A stretch of 64,000 nt of DNA from Oxyruncus cristatus (Eukaryota; Chordata; Aves; Passeriformes; Cotingidae): contig VXAY01003150.1 in the NCBI GenBank assembly GCA_013399855.1, positions 3,562,358 to 3,626,357 of the forward strand. Reading direction: 5' to 3'. Each line of letters opens with the position of its first letter. Position 1 is the stretch's first letter. The notes beneath the pieces are model-generated. The model was not told where the DNA came from and searched no databases. It saw only the letters and a program-made list of their open reading frames with translations. Of the stretch, positions 35,819 through 49,330 are shown one piece after another. Made by a program: the position numbers and the translations under genes.

Positions 35819-37429
35819 GGAATTGCCTTGTTCTTTATGGATGCTGTTGGGAATGAGTATTGTAGTGTATTTACATGTCAAGAGGTAGCAAGCTTGTTAG
35901 ATTGATTGGGAATGCCACAAATAACTAGTTAAATGTGAATACTAAATTGTGGGTCTCCAGCTGTTCTTAAACAGAAAGGAAGCTCCAAATGGAGGAGAAA
36001 TCAGATACAAAAAAGAGGAGCAGCCTTCCTCTGAGGACTGGGAAATTTGATTGTATGATTTTTCATTTCCAGTGGTGTTTTGCAAGAAATGCATCCAGTG
36101 GTGACTGTCTCTGCCCTGCAGGTTCCCAACTGCATGGCAATGATAAAATAAATAAACCCAACACCCTCAACCTCCTTCCCCAAAAACTGGAGACAGCTGT
36201 GAGCTGGGTGATCAGCCTGTGGGTTAATCAAGGCTCAGGGAAATAATGTTTGTTACAATTTAAGATAAATATCAAGTCTGGATTCAGCTTTTAGTGGACT
36301 GGAGTTAATTGAGCGGCTTCCTACAGTCCCAGCAGTAGGGCAGTTCCCTTGTAAAATGCAACCTCTGTTTTAATGCTGCTAAAAATGAATAAATTAGTCC
36401 TCAAGGAGTAATGAATGCCAGTAAAAGTATTGTGTGGCAGCATGTAGTAAACTTGTCAAGAAGGAAACTCTGGAATTTACTTTTCCAAGAGCAGCGTTTC
36501 GGCTTTCTTCTGCTGCACCCATCCATGCCTGTGGCTCTGCTCCTGCCCTTTGGGCACTGGGAGAGGCAAGGGCTTAGGTGGAAATAGCCAAGAATAGTTT
36601 GTTGGCTCTGTGCTTTGTTTGTGACACCTGAGGCCGAAGTGGAACATCCTGTTTGCCTTGGTTCACTGTAAATAAGGGCTTGTCTGTGTCTTTGCTCTCC
36701 AATTTTGGCTCATAGGTAGGGAGGTAGGGCTCCTCCTCCTCCAGCACTGACTGCTTTGGGTGGCATCAAGAGGCAGGAGCACGGACTGATCCTCGTCCTT
36801 CACACTTGGAAGGGAACAGGAGGTCTGTGCAGTTGGCTGTACCCATACAGTATTTTTCAGGTCAATGTGCCTTTGCTGCAACGCAGAATGATCATGGCTG
36901 TTTCATACCTGAGTTTTGTCCATTTTGAGGAGCTATTTGAAAGGAACATAATTGCTCTTGTTTCTGCAGAATTTGGCATCCTCTGTTAACTGGTTTTCAG
37001 TCAGGTTGGAGATGACCTGGCTGGGCTAAGCCAGCCCAGCTTTCCTCTCATCCCCTTACCGTGTTGAGCTCGCTGCAGGTCACAGTGAAGGCCATCCCAG
37101 AAGTGAGTTTGCCTTCCTGGTGGTGCCTGACCTGTCACTATCAGGTCCCAGAACTGGTGTACAGGTCAGCTTCTGTTTGACCATGTATGAAACAGATAAG
37201 AAACACCAAATATTTTCATGTTTGCATTGTCCATATTGAGAAAGCAAGAAGGTAGAAGACTAGAACTGAGATTTCTTGTGCAGTTTTAATTTGTGCCTCC
37301 CTCTCTGACAGAAATAAACTATTGATATTCATTCTTCAATTACATGATCCTACACTGTTTTTTTTTCCCACAGGCCCTTGCCTCTTGCAGGGCACATGAT
37401 AGATGATGTCTGCTGAATCATCACCATTC

Positions 37430-37565
37430 GTTGGGTAGTGTGGAGCATAATTTACTGTACACCAGCCAAATCCTGCACTCGGTACACAATTATTAATTTC
37501 CTCGTCGGCTAATTAAAGATTGTATCATAAAGCACGTGCATCAGGGAGCTGAATTAAAGATTCAC
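37430..37565. promoter_or_regulatory. Candidate enhancer: twin AATTAAAGATT sites around an E-box
   Basis: CTAATTAAAGATT (37509-37521) and TGAATTAAAGATT (37550-37562) flank GCACGTGC (37532-37539), a palindromic CACGTG E-box. Upstream are ACACAATTATTAATTTCC and CTCGTCGG. The density of homeodomain words, the repeated site and retained CpGs are typical of developmental non-coding elements. Function is inferred from motifs only. Confidence 0.35.
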
Positions 37566-38029
37566 CAGCAACTTGAATTTTCTCTGTTCCCTAAATAGGA
37601 GAATGTTTGGCCTTGCAATTATAGGACAGCCCTAACATAAGGCCCCACTCGCACCAGGAGGTGCCCCCCTGGCTCCTTCCCCCCCATCACTGCCCATTCC
37701 AGCATGCCAGGGCCTGGCAGCTCCTCGAGGGAAAAGCAAAGCAAAGGCAGATAGCTGGTCCTGTAGTAATTCCCCAAAATTAAAGCAGATCCCCATCATG
37801 GAGGATTGGTGTAAGATGAGTCAGTTAAGTTTGCTGTGAGGTGTATAATGACACTGTGAGCTTTTCAGTCTGCTGGTCAGAAATGTGCATCATGTATGAT
37901 TAGTTAAGTGAAATCTTTGAAGACCTCTTTATTTGATTTGACTTTTTTGTTGTCTGGAAGAGAAAATTACATATTTAGACAGGAAAAGCTTTAGAGAGGG
38001 GTGATCTCTTTATTATATGTTTCTTCAAT

Positions 38030-38470
38030 GTTTGGCACAGTGTGGTTGAGAGCTTCCAGCGCTATAATAACAGTTATAATGAATGTGCATTGCCAGGGAA
38101 ATTGTGCTTCAAACATCACAGGTGAACTGATACAGACTCAAACTGTTACCTAAGAAAAAAATAGCTTTTCTTTGTTGTTGCCTTTAAACTGTGATAAGCA
38201 TTTCTGTTGGAGAAGGAACAAGGGCCTTTTTGCATTTTTAAAGTTAATGCACAGAAAGTCTTCGGTTGATTAGCAGAGGTCCTGCGTAGGATGGCTGTTT
38301 CATTACTAAGAGTTTAAGTGAGCTATAAATATATTTTATGCCCTTGTACAAGTTCAAAGGACCATGAAATATAATTAAAAGATTCTGGGCACTGCATGCA
38401 TAGGAGCGACATAGGAAATAAACGTTTGACCTTTCGTACCTTTGGTCACCGGTAAGCAATTGCTCTCCGT
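38030..38470. promoter_or_regulatory. Candidate non-coding regulatory block with nuclear-receptor-like sites
   Basis: AT-rich sequence with ATAATAACAGTTATAATG (about 38061-38080), TATAAATATATTTTATG and ATATAATTAAAAG is followed near 38425-38455 by TTTGACCTTTCG and CTTTGGTCACCGG. These resemble nuclear-receptor half-sites (TGACCT, GGTCA). CpGs are retained in an otherwise CpG-poor region. Inference only. Confidence 0.25.
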
Positions 38471-40592
38471 GCTTCCTGCCTGCCTTACTTACTGTTTTGG
38501 CTGAAATACAAGATTCAAATGCCTCCTGAGAATGCTGAATGAACATTCACAATTCTATAGTTCTTCTGTCTGAATTCTTCTCTTCCCTAGAAGGTGCAGT
38601 GCAAAATGCCAAGCTATTAGGAAGCTAACAATTACCTTGAATTATGCAGGCCAGCTTTGGCTGTGAATGAGAAGGAGATCTGGAGTCTATTGTTATTTCC
38701 TTTTCTTTCTGAAAACAAAACAAGAAATGCTAATGGAGATATTTCATGCAGCTGAAGCACAGTGTGTCTGAAGCAGCTCTGTTTTATTCCTAGCCAAGGG
38801 AAACATCATATATGTATCATACAGGCATAGGATCTGCCTGTGGATTAACATCCCTGGAGATTTACTAGGAAGCTGACTCACTGAAGAGCCTTTTCTGTAA
38901 AACTGAGCCAAGGTTTGACACTGAATAAGTTGATGTAACTGGGTTAGGACATAGCCCAATGATTTTCAGGTTTGCACTGGGGAATATAGCTGTGACAGAC
39001 AATCATTCTGAAAGAAACTCAGAAAATTAAATATGCAGTAACAAATATAAATTTTATCTCTCAGGGCCAAAGAAAATAGAACAAGCCCTTGTCTGCTATG
39101 TGTAAAACAGGGAAAGAAACCCTTGGCCAGCAGAGCTACCAGAAATGAGTTGCAGGATCCGATTATGAGTTATTTGAGTCTGTAGTCACTGAACTCAGAG
39201 CGAGCCTGTCGGGCTCAGTCCTTGCCATGCAATAGCTGCACAGCACAGTCTTCTTTGAGCTCTTTGGGACCACTCTCTTGGCTCGTTCTGAGTGCTGGTG
39301 GAGTGCCTGGGTGAGCTCAGAGCTGGGAACCCTTCAGCCAGCAATGCTGAGATCAGTAATGCTCCTGGAGGAGCTGACAGTGTCTGCGGCAGCAGTGTGG
39401 GACACTTTTGCTGGAGGTGATCACAGCAGACTGTCATGGGCGCCTGCCTCAGGCATCTTCAAAGGGAGAGGAGGACGTAGCCAGCATGCAACGTGAAAGG
39501 CTTGCACTCACTTTACAAACCTGCACTCCTCACCCAGATTACAGCTGCCTCGGGGAGCGTGTCCGGGTGAGCCGAGGGTGGAATATGAATCACCCCAAGA
39601 AATCAACTCCTCAAACCCAACTGCTGAGTGAACAGCAATAGCAGAAATACAGCTGTGGGTGTGGAGGTCTTTATTAGAGCAGAGGTAGGCGTTGTGGCAA
39701 GACTTACTAAAGAAGGGATCTGTGTAAGGCCATTAAGTGACTGTGGTGCCAGAGGGCAGTGATCCTGGTTGCTGCTGCTCCAGGTTCTTTATGGGAGCTG
39801 ATGAGGTACATGGTGGTGCAGACCTCATGCTGCACTGAAGGGCATGACCAGGCTTCCCTGGGGTGGGTATCTCTGACTACTCCCTGCAACGGGCAGAGAT
39901 TAGCACCACCGAAAAGGGGCTGTTGATACAAACTGGCCTTTCCTCACAGCAGCTCTTTTTTCCCCTGGTATCTCTGCTCTTCATTCCTAAATGAATAGAT
40001 GTGCTCCTAGTCCCCTGGCCCTTCTTATGGAGTGTAAAGCTTCCCTTCATTTTAAATAAACACAGCACATGACAAGGATCTGATACAGAGGCTGTTGAAA
40101 TTGCTGGAGGGGCACTTCCATGGCCACTGAAGTGGATAAGGTGAAAAACCACCTTGATAGGTAGGTGGGAAAATTCTGGAAAGGCTGAGTTTTGACAGGC
40201 CATCCTGAGCATCAAGGCTAAGAATTTTGCTGCTGTGCGCACTCCACATTTGCAGATCAGAGGGAATCTCTGTGGAAGGTGACTCTCCTTTGAAGATGGG
40301 GGTAGCTTAACACCGGGAGAATATATAAATAATGGGTAAGAGTAACACTTGCAGACCCTGCACTCAGACTCCTCAGAGGCATATTCCTGAGCACACAGGA
40401 GGGAGATGTGGTCGTGAGAAGAGAACCTGATCAGTGGCAGTCCCATTTGGGCATCTAAAGGATAGATTGGAGTGTAGAGGTAAAGAGGGAAAAGGGATAT
40501 TTCTTGCAACATGAAAAACGCTTTCAAAGGAACTAGGAGTGATATACAGAACTCTGTCAGCAGGCACAGTTTAGGTTTGGTCTTCTTCCATT

Positions 40593-40603
40593 AAAAAAAA
40601 AAA
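40593..40603 (+). repeat. Poly(A) tract, 11 bases
   Basis: Run of 11 A followed by GTATGG; simple homopolymer. Confidence 0.75.
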
Positions 40604-43600
40604 GTATGGTGGTTAATTTTCATTAAATAGACTATAAATATTGGAATCTGGGCTGTTGTGAAACTTGCAGGTCTCTGTAGTGCAATATATTTTAAAAAGG
40701 CAGGCATTTGAGATAACGGGCAATACCTGTGCAAACCACAGACCACAGTATGGACAAAATACTTCCCAGTCATACCCAAGTAATGGGTCACAGTGCCTTG
40801 ACTGAGCACCTCCACCCCAGTAATTTGTTGTGTTCTGCACCAGGAGCTTCCCAAGCAAACCAGGAAGCAAGCAGCCACCAACAGCACGCTTAAATCTCCT
40901 TGAGTCTCTTCTGCAGTCATAGCACTGCAGCAAATCTTGCTAATTATTTCACTAGAGTTTTGTCCTCTTAGCATGTAAACCCAGACATTCATCTAGAGTT
41001 GCAGATTTAGGGTATTTTGTAGCAGTCTTGAACTGAAAATAGACTACACATTCTCCATAATTCCAGAGAGTCACAATGAACTGAAACAATTTGGAACCTG
41101 AAATCAGATACAGAGCGTTCTTTTTCTTCTGATAATAGAAATTCACTGTGTCAAGCTAAGCTGATAAAATACTTCTATTTCAGATTGCTGCAAACAGGCA
41201 ATTTGGGCAAGGAAGCAGTTGTACTTTGAACTCCTATTAGGAATAAAATTAGTTTTCAGCACTATCAGATTAGCAAAACTAGTATCCAAGGAGCAATTTG
41301 TAATTTCTTATGTACAGGAATTGCTGATCTGATGAACGAGACCTGTGTTCATACTCTGAGGGACTACCACCATGGCTATGCTAGCATGTTAACACCTGAG
41401 ACAAAGTGAACAGTGCGAACTCCAAAACATGATAAAATCCTTTATAGAGGGAGTTCTCATCTTCATCCATAAAGGAGTTCTCTACTTCATCTCTCCCATT
41501 CCTCCACACACATGGAAACATGGTTGTTGTGTTTCTTAGCCCAATACAGATCTGCTGGTTTTAACATGATAGAGTACTTCAAGTTTATATAAAAATTCAG
41601 CTAACAGTCTCAAGACACTTTTCACGTACGAACTAAGTAATAAAATATTAATTTGAGACTGGAAATAGATAGTATGTTTTTTCTCATCTTCCACTTTAGG
41701 GAATTTAAGTGGTCAATTTCCAGACAAAATCCTGTGCCTTTAAAGTAACGAGCATCAAAGACTGTTTTTAAGATGCTGAAAGACATTGAAAATGTTCAGG
41801 TAGTTAGCTTTGGATGATTTAATACTTGGCTTAATTTAAATCCTGGAAAGATTGAACTAACGCATATCTTAAGAGGTAATTGCTTTGAGCAAGTGGAAAA
41901 TACCGTATCTTCTTTATTCAAAGGAGTGTCCCTGTGGGAATTAGGATGGAACAGTATTTTGGGCTTACTGTGGACTGCTGAGTGACCAGGGAGGAAAAAA
42001 AATCACATATTCCTGTGGTTGCAGTGAGAAAAAAAATATCTGTTTGTGCTGTCCTGGTGGATATTTGGCCACTAAAGGTCACAGTGCCGTTGCACCAGGC
42101 CTGGGTGCTCACGGTAACCCACCCAAGGCAAGAGGTTCAGGGTAGCTGCCTGTGTGACCACCCAAAAGTGCCTGGATAAAGCTGTTTGACACAGTGAGCT
42201 TTTGTCTCGTTGTGAAATTGTGTACTGTTACCTTGTTTTAGACTGGCTTGCTGTTTGCTTTTGGGAAGTTTGACATTGGAAATAGATACCTGTGTTTGTA
42301 AGCAGGGTGTGTTTAGGCAAATTCCCAAGCCTGGAGGACGGGAGCTACGCTGCTCTTGCAGTGCCATGTGGGCAGGTGGCTGGTGTGTTTTGCTGAGAAT
42401 TGGGCAGGGAACTGGTGGAGTCCCCCAGGAATGATGGAAATTTCCTTTCCAAGTGTCCTTGCTGGTAAGGGGGGGGTGTGCAGTGCCTGCACACCCGCCC
42501 AGCCCTCGCCTCATCACACTCTGCTTCACAGAAACAACTGCAGAAGAACTGGTGCTTCTGCTGAACAGAGTCAGGTGCAGAGGGCAATAAAAGTCTATTT
42601 GCTGCTCTGTAGGGAAAGAAGTCAGGAGTGTTGAGCTAAATAAGAGATTTGGTAGCTACTCTGGCAGTTTTACACAGAGCCTTTTGAGAGAAAACAGAGC
42701 TGGAGTAAAGCAGATTACACCAAAGTGCTTGCAGCCAGTGTATGCCAACAGTATTTAAAACTTTTCCATTATGCATAGACAGAAGAGAATAAGGATGTGA
42801 TTTTTACCTTCTCTAATATCTTCATCCTTGAGTAACATAAGACTAAATCTAAACAGAAAAGCTGGTCCAGGAATGAGCCCCCCAGCCTAGGCAGTGATAC
42901 TCCTAAGAGGGGTTCCCTGCTTCATTTCAGATGTCCTATGTGGGCATAATGGAGGCTCTGAGCCAGAAAAGCCATGGGGCAGCTAATCCCATTTATCTCA
43001 GTGGCAGGCCCCTAAATATCTCTGATCTGAGCCTGAGACTGTAATAGGACTTTCCCAGCTCCCACAGGTATTATGAAGATAGATAGACTGAGGAGGTGCT
43101 CATCACATCCTTGGGTAACAACAACCACGTAAGTACCTTGAATGCACTTTATTATGCATGGAAGGAGTAGGAAAGATAACATTATGTGTTAAAAACAGAG
43201 ATTGGCTATGAGTGCTATTAAAGAGGAGCAGTTGAGAATTAAGCAATAGCCAGGAGAAATGCATGTTCAGAAGCGCTTTTCTAGACGTGTCTTTGCCTCA
43301 TGTTTCTTTCCTCTCATTTCTCTTTATTCCAAAATGAAATAAGTGACTTGCTTTTCAGAAAGCCCTGAACCCAGAAATTAGACTAAAAACTTGCCTGCAC
43401 GTAATGAGGGAGATGCTGAAGTACATCATCGTAACTCTGAGAGGTAATTTCCAGAGCTAGATGGTCCCACATTTGTAAAGCTGATCTGTCAAAGCCATTC
43501 ACTTACTGCACTTGCCAGGATTATCTGGGTTACTGGAACTTTACAGCACAGAAATATTGGTTACACTCTGCTTAATTTCAGGGCAGCGTAACAGAGCTGA

Positions 43601-46600
43601 TGTGCTCACCGGTGTCGTTGCTCAGTGCTCTGCACTCCTCCCAAAATCAATGGACATTTCAAGGAGGTTCAGGGTGGCCCAAGACAGGCACAGTAATGAC
43701 AATTAAAAGCTATTTCCTAGGCTTTGAAGAGCATGCAGTGATGGTATTTCTAAATGGATTTCACTCAACATAAGCATGCTGGGAAGATGAAACTGCAAAT
43801 TGCTAGGAAATACAGCTTTCCATGTTCCTAACCTTTAAAGGATATATTGGGTTAAAAGGCTGACAAATTTACACATTAGGAAGGAAACTGTATGCAGTCA
43901 GGCCTCTTTATATAGCAGTGCTTCATGGGACACTTTTTTGTCTTGCTTCCATGTACTCTGAGAAGTAATAAAATGAAGAAGACATTGAATTTCCAGTTAA
44001 TTCTGGAAACAAAACAGGGGTACTTTAATATTTTCATGTACATTCACTTTTGGTGGCTCTTCAGCCTGATGTAAATTATAAACAATACTATCACACTATA
44101 GCCTTATAAAATGGAGTTTTATGCAAAGATTTGCAAAGCTTCCACAGCACAGGCTATATAGACTTTTTCTTAATAGATGCAGAAATCAAGCCACAGTGAA
44201 GGTGTCAAAAAATAGCCCTTGAAATATTTCCTCTTCCAGCTTGGAAAGTAATAACATTTCTACTGCTGCTAAGCCCAAGCCTGGCAAATATTTTTCTGTC
44301 ATTAAAATAAGCATTTCCCAGTGCTATTTCCTTCCTGTCACACTGAGTATTGGGCTATAATTCTCCCCGCTGCTGCTTTTCTTTGTGGAGCGTGTGGAGG
44401 AGTCTAGACGGGACGTGGTTTTGAAGGCATGCTCTTAGCCCTTGAGCCCTGGAAGGGTGTAGGTTTGCTGTAGGCACTTTGGTGGTGGTACCTCTTCTGC
44501 TGCTCATTTGAGGTTGCATATCTTTGCTTTTGCAAATAGGCCCTTGGAAGCGGTGGGAGTAGTTGTGTGCTTGAGGCAAACAAGATTTGACCTTAAAATA
44601 ACATAATAGCAAATCCACGGGCTCAGATTGATGGCTCGGTGGATGGAAGTACCGAGAAGTACCTGCAGCAATTAGTTGCTCATGGATTAGAAATTTCATG
44701 CTCTGCAACCCTCATTGTAATCCCATTTATTTTTTCACATATTTCAGAAGAGGTACCATTTAGTTTACATTAGCATGAATGATGAGTGCTAATCTGAGAT
44801 GACAGAGCAATTTAAAACTGGCAGTAAGTTGCTGAGGTAATATCTAAACTATGAAATGTCTCATTTGTTAGGAGAGGTGAAGATGACGAGCTTAACTGCC
44901 CCCTCTCTCAAACTGGTGTTATGCCAAGGCTGTAGAGCTGGCTTCAGTTCAGATTAGAGTCAAGGTCCAAATATCACCTTCTTCACAGTAACTTAGCAAA
45001 GTGGGTATAGAAACTAGGTGCTGTATATATGTCAGCAAAAATCAAACGAAAAATGTTAACAGGGACTTGACCTTCTCTTTTCCTAGAGACAGGTAAGATA
45101 ATTTAGGGTGATCCAAGAAAATTTGGCCTCTTAGTCAAGGCGGTGTGCTCCCTATCTTCAGAGAAAAGGAATGACAGCTGTCCTCCTTGAAAGCACAAGT
45201 GCCACTGTGGCACAGCTAGCATAATTCAGATTTTTAGGAGGATGTGCAACTTTTTTCATTACAGGCTCCACTAAATGATCTTGGCCAGAAATAATGACCA
45301 GATGGCAGTAGAGCTGCTTTCCCTATAAGATTACAAAGTGCCACTGTTCACAATCTCAGCAGCTGAGATTATAAATTACTGGTGCAACCAGTGACTGCTT
45401 TTTCAAGCTCATTTTCTTGATGCATGGGGAGTATTTAGGTTTTTCATGATAATATCTTCAACTTAAATATGTCAGGTTTTATTAGTTCTCTGCTTTAGCT
45501 CTCAAAACCCCCCTCTTCTTTGTTGTGAAATTAGTGTGATGTTGCATCCTCATCTTTCTTGTGCTGACTGCCTTCATCTGTTGGCATCTTTGCCATTTTC
45601 ATTGACTGCAGGATGCACTTCTGACCTGTGTATTGACTTCAGGGAGTGTGTATAGACTTCTGCCAACTGAGAAACATGCTGTGATGTTCCTGCATGACGG
45701 GTATGTCACTGAAGAGATAGAAGTGCTTTTCTTGCTGTTTTATTCTGGCCTTTGTCCATCTTGGGTGTGAGGATGTCCTGCCAGAGAACAGCAACCTGTT
45801 CTGGAGCCAGGAGGTGTGCAAGGGGGATGTGGCTGAGCAGAGAGTGGTGAGAGGAAGAGATGATCACTAATACTGGGCAAACAGTGGGGAATGAACCTTG
45901 TTGGATAGTATTTTTCAGACTGTCTTTTGGATATCAGCTGTTATTTTAGTAGACAGTTCTATCAAACCAGCCCAATCTATCCACATAAACCTGCTTTTAA
46001 GACCATGATAGGCAAGGATGAAAATAAAGGTATTGTAGCCTCCTGGCTCTGTCCATTTTTTGAAAGTCATCTCCAGAAGTGTAACATGCTCCCAGAGAAT
46101 CAGGCAAAGAAGCTCGTGGGGGTGAGTGAAGGAGGATTTATGGGTGTCACCTGTACTTTGGAGGGATGCCTGCTGTCCCTCTGCACTTCTAGTGGCATAC
46201 CAAAGGACACTGAGATTTTCTGTGGTGGGTGACGCAATTAGTTTGTCTTACAGGTTTAAGAGCATCAGTATTTTGCAAATTGGAAGTCTGAAAATATCTG
46301 CCTCTGCTGGAATCCTTTGAAATGGAAATGAAAAACAGTGCGTTTGCTGGCCCACTAACCTTTGTTAAGTACAGAGCTCACTAAGTCTAAAGAAAATGGT
46401 TTTAGAGGACCAGAAATAAGTGTCTCATTAAGCATGCCAAAGAATGTTTTTCAGATACGTATTAAAAGACATCCTCTATCTATATACACGTTTATTTATT
46501 GCCTGTAATTTTCTCTGTACCATAACTCTGCTTGCACAGTGCAGCTGGGCATAAATCTCATTTTTAGGAGCACTGCTCATATTATGTTTCTTGACTTTAT

Positions 46601-46827
46601 ATAATAACAAGAAATGGGATGCTTTGAGGTAATCCAAACAAAGAGGTGTGCAATGTAATGACATCTAGAGGAGTTAAAAAAGGGTCATTAAAGCTGGGGG
46701 ACCTAATGACTGAAGCCTGATGGTCATTGTGATATTAAGGTGACCTGAGCTGGAAATCAACTGTGCTGGCCAAAATGCTCATTTGAGCTCCAGAGCAGGG
46801 AACAAGGATCACAGCGTGAAAGAGGAT

Positions 46828-46876
46828 CATCTTGGCCAGCATTCAAGAGAAGATACTGTTCTGTCTGGCCAAGATG
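46828..46876. repeat. 12-bp perfect inverted repeat with 25-base spacer
   Basis: CATCTTGGCCAG at 46828-46839 is the exact reverse complement of CTGGCCAAGATG at 46865-46876. The related word CTGGCCAAAATG lies about 90 bases upstream of the second arm. No transposon ends or target duplications are recognised. Confidence 0.75.
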
Positions 46877-47125
46877 GGCTTCTCAACCCATCTGATCCCA
46901 AAGGGAGAACAGACTGGGTGGAGGAATAGTTTATCAAAGAGGAGTGAGGATAGACTCCAGAGCTTGCCCAGACCAGAACCAGGGTAGGCAGAGATGCTGT
47001 AGATGGGGTATAAGGGTCTGTTCAGAGATGGATCCAGGAAATGGGCAAGAGTGACTCCAGAGTTAGAGCCACTGCCAGGTAAGTAGGTACTGCAGGTTTT
47101 ATCACTATTGCAGCATTACTAGATT

Positions 47126-47232
47126 ACTGTTGTTGTTGTTAATATTATTGCTATTTGTAACTATTTCTTTCTTGTTATTGTTGTTATTAATGTTGTTGTT
47201 GTTGTTATTAATGTTATTTATTGTTATTTATT
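47126..47232 (+). repeat. TTG/TTA-rich microsatellite
   Basis: An impure trinucleotide tract of TTG, TTA and ATT units (for example five GTT units near 47190-47207). It is interrupted by other T-rich sequence and ends in TTATTTATTGTTATTTATTG. An open frame through it is Leu/Val-rich only because of the repeat and is not a gene. Confidence 0.85.
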
Positions 47233-49189
47233 GCTGTGAGCATTGCTGTGCAGTAACACACTGTGTTGTGTTACTGGGCATCAGGGGAATGCCAGACTCT
47301 GCAGGGCATCTGGCCCATGTCTTCACCCATGCTATGTGTGACCTAAGGCAGATCCTAAGCAGAAAGAAGAAATGCAACCTTTAAATTTGCAAACAGTGAT
47401 TAATTCTAGATGTATTTGAACTGATTATGGAGGGAGAAGGAATCAAAGCTGGGATTAGAGGCTTAGCAAGCATGAGCACATCCTTGGGCAGCTACTGCTC
47501 TCTTACTCTCTTACAACTCTCTTGCACTTGGATGTCACTGTGCTGGTATTATGGCATTGCCCCACGTAACCTGCCGAAGTCCCAGTGGCTGTACCCAATG
47601 AAAAAAAAGCTTCTTGGTGTTCCTGGCTTCCTGATGCTCTCATCATATTCTGCTGGAGCCAGACTTGTTTATTTCCTAATAAGCTTCTGTAATAATACAT
47701 TTTATGATCCTCAGCGTGTCAGGCTGATTTTCACCTGCTGTTGAATGTGAAGGATTGCAGTTTTGTGCACAGGCGAATTTTCAAAGGCTCAAAAAGTTCC
47801 TTGATAAGGTGATACTCGCTGGCTGTGCCTGGAGCTCACAGGCCTGCTCTATCTTTGCAGTAATATTTACTGCATTGCATTTAGAGCTGATCTCTCCAGT
47901 AATAACCTGGAAAGGTTGTGGCCTCTTTCTCCTGGACTCTCAGTGCCTCTTTCTGTTCCACTGCTGAGCTACAGACATCTCACCAGGACAGGCAAGGTCT
48001 GTCTTCAGGACGTACCTTGGAGCAGCTCGTGTGAGTGGCTGTGCTGCCTGGCCAGGGCCATGTGGTGACTGTGTCAGAAAGCTCACAAGCCACTCCTTAG
48101 GGGAACATTGGGCCGCCTGGGCACATGGGCATTCATTTTTTCCCAACCCAAGATTTGTTAGGGTGTAGAGGGTTCCAGGCTTTGTTTGCCTCCTACCCTT
48201 GTTGTAAGGAAATAACTGTCACATTGGTCTTTGTTCTTTGTGAGTAGCTCTTTATCAGAAAAGTATTAACAAAAACTTACTGAAAGAAGTTCACTTTATC
48301 AGGTACTTGCCAATTAATATTCTGTGTATGTGTGTTCTTACATTTAAAGAATATTAGCACTCAGTGTTTCTTGAGCTGTACAGTATCTCTCTGAAGTTGG
48401 CCTGAACATTTTAAAACATTACTTAAATAGGATCAAGAATCTCGAAAATGAGATTTCTTGTAAGCTTTGTATTGTTGCCTCTCATACCTTTGCATGTCTG
48501 TTTTTCAAGCAGGATTTTATAATCTGCGCTAAGCCCTGAAGGATGTTTAGTTGTTATGGTTTGACTTAATATAATGTAAAAATGGCTAGCAATAAATCCA
48601 GTCATTTCCATGTAAAGGAAATGTAGGACCGGACTGGTGGAACCTTTATACCTCACTCAGGGGAAGAGCCAATAAATCCAATATATTTGTTCAACTCCAA
48701 GATATCCACCTTAATTTGGTGCAAGGGGGGAAATTAAAAAGCACAAGCCTATATTTTGAAGTACAATACAACAGTAGTGGGAACCATGCTTTGTACTTCT
48801 GAGAGTGGGAAAGGCAGAGAGGAGTGGGATTTTTTGTGATTAATACTGTACCAGGGATGGGGAAAGTTGAAAGGAAGACAGAGCTGTCTCCTGAAGGCTG
48901 TTGATCTCTGCTCTGGGCTCCTGGCCAGACTAGCTGTCCGCTGAAATGACTGTAATTTCCTGAATTATACAGAGCCAAACTTCCATTTTTGAAAAGGACA
49001 AATTGGGCCATAGGAGAATCACTTGTCTTTACAGCTCATGACAAAGTGCTCCCAACTTAGAGGTTGGCCTCACCTTTCCTTGATTTTATAGAGCTCTTAT
49101 TGGCAAGTACTAGTCTTGTTATGGTTTAATCAATATTAATCTCAGTTGGAAGGATACTTCTGGTTGCTAATTGAGATCAGGTTCAATTC

Positions 49190-49330
49190 CATCTCGTCAT
49201 ATTTGCTGTATAATTATTAGATGCTTTACATCATGTCAAAAGAGCCTTGGCTAATAGCATCAGTGTGACATTCCCATATGCCGGCACAACGTACAGCGCA
49301 CAAAAAGCTTTTGTGAACTTGTTGCTGTCT
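49190..49330. promoter_or_regulatory. Candidate conserved non-coding block
   Basis: The stretch has TATAATTATTAGATGC, GCTTTACATCATGTC, CTTGGCTAATAGC and then an unusual CpG-bearing run, ATATGCCGGCACAACGTACA. Word content is enhancer-like. A tRNA-like GGTTCAATTCC sits just upstream (about 49179) but has no matching stem. Confidence 0.2.

Noticed and set aside
39749..39763. CCAGAGGGCAGTG resembles a CTCF core
   Set aside because: Three of the five upstream core positions mismatch; too weak to call without a matrix score.
47309..47328. Resemblance to the mature miR-149 sequence (TCTGGC-CC-TGTCTTCAC words)
   Set aside because: Human miR-149 lies in GPC1 intron 1, while this hit is downstream of the exon. 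It needs a gap and mismatches, its 5' seed region is altered, and the flanks form only a weak partial stem.
47130..47384. Leu/Val-rich open frame that looks like a membrane protein
   Set aside because: The hydrophobic part is the translation of a TTG/TTA microsatellite.
49150..49200. tRNA-like words (CTCAGTTGGAAGGAT and GGTTCAATTCC)
   Set aside because: T-arm bases do not pair beyond two positions, there is no acceptor stem, and the anticodon arm is absent.
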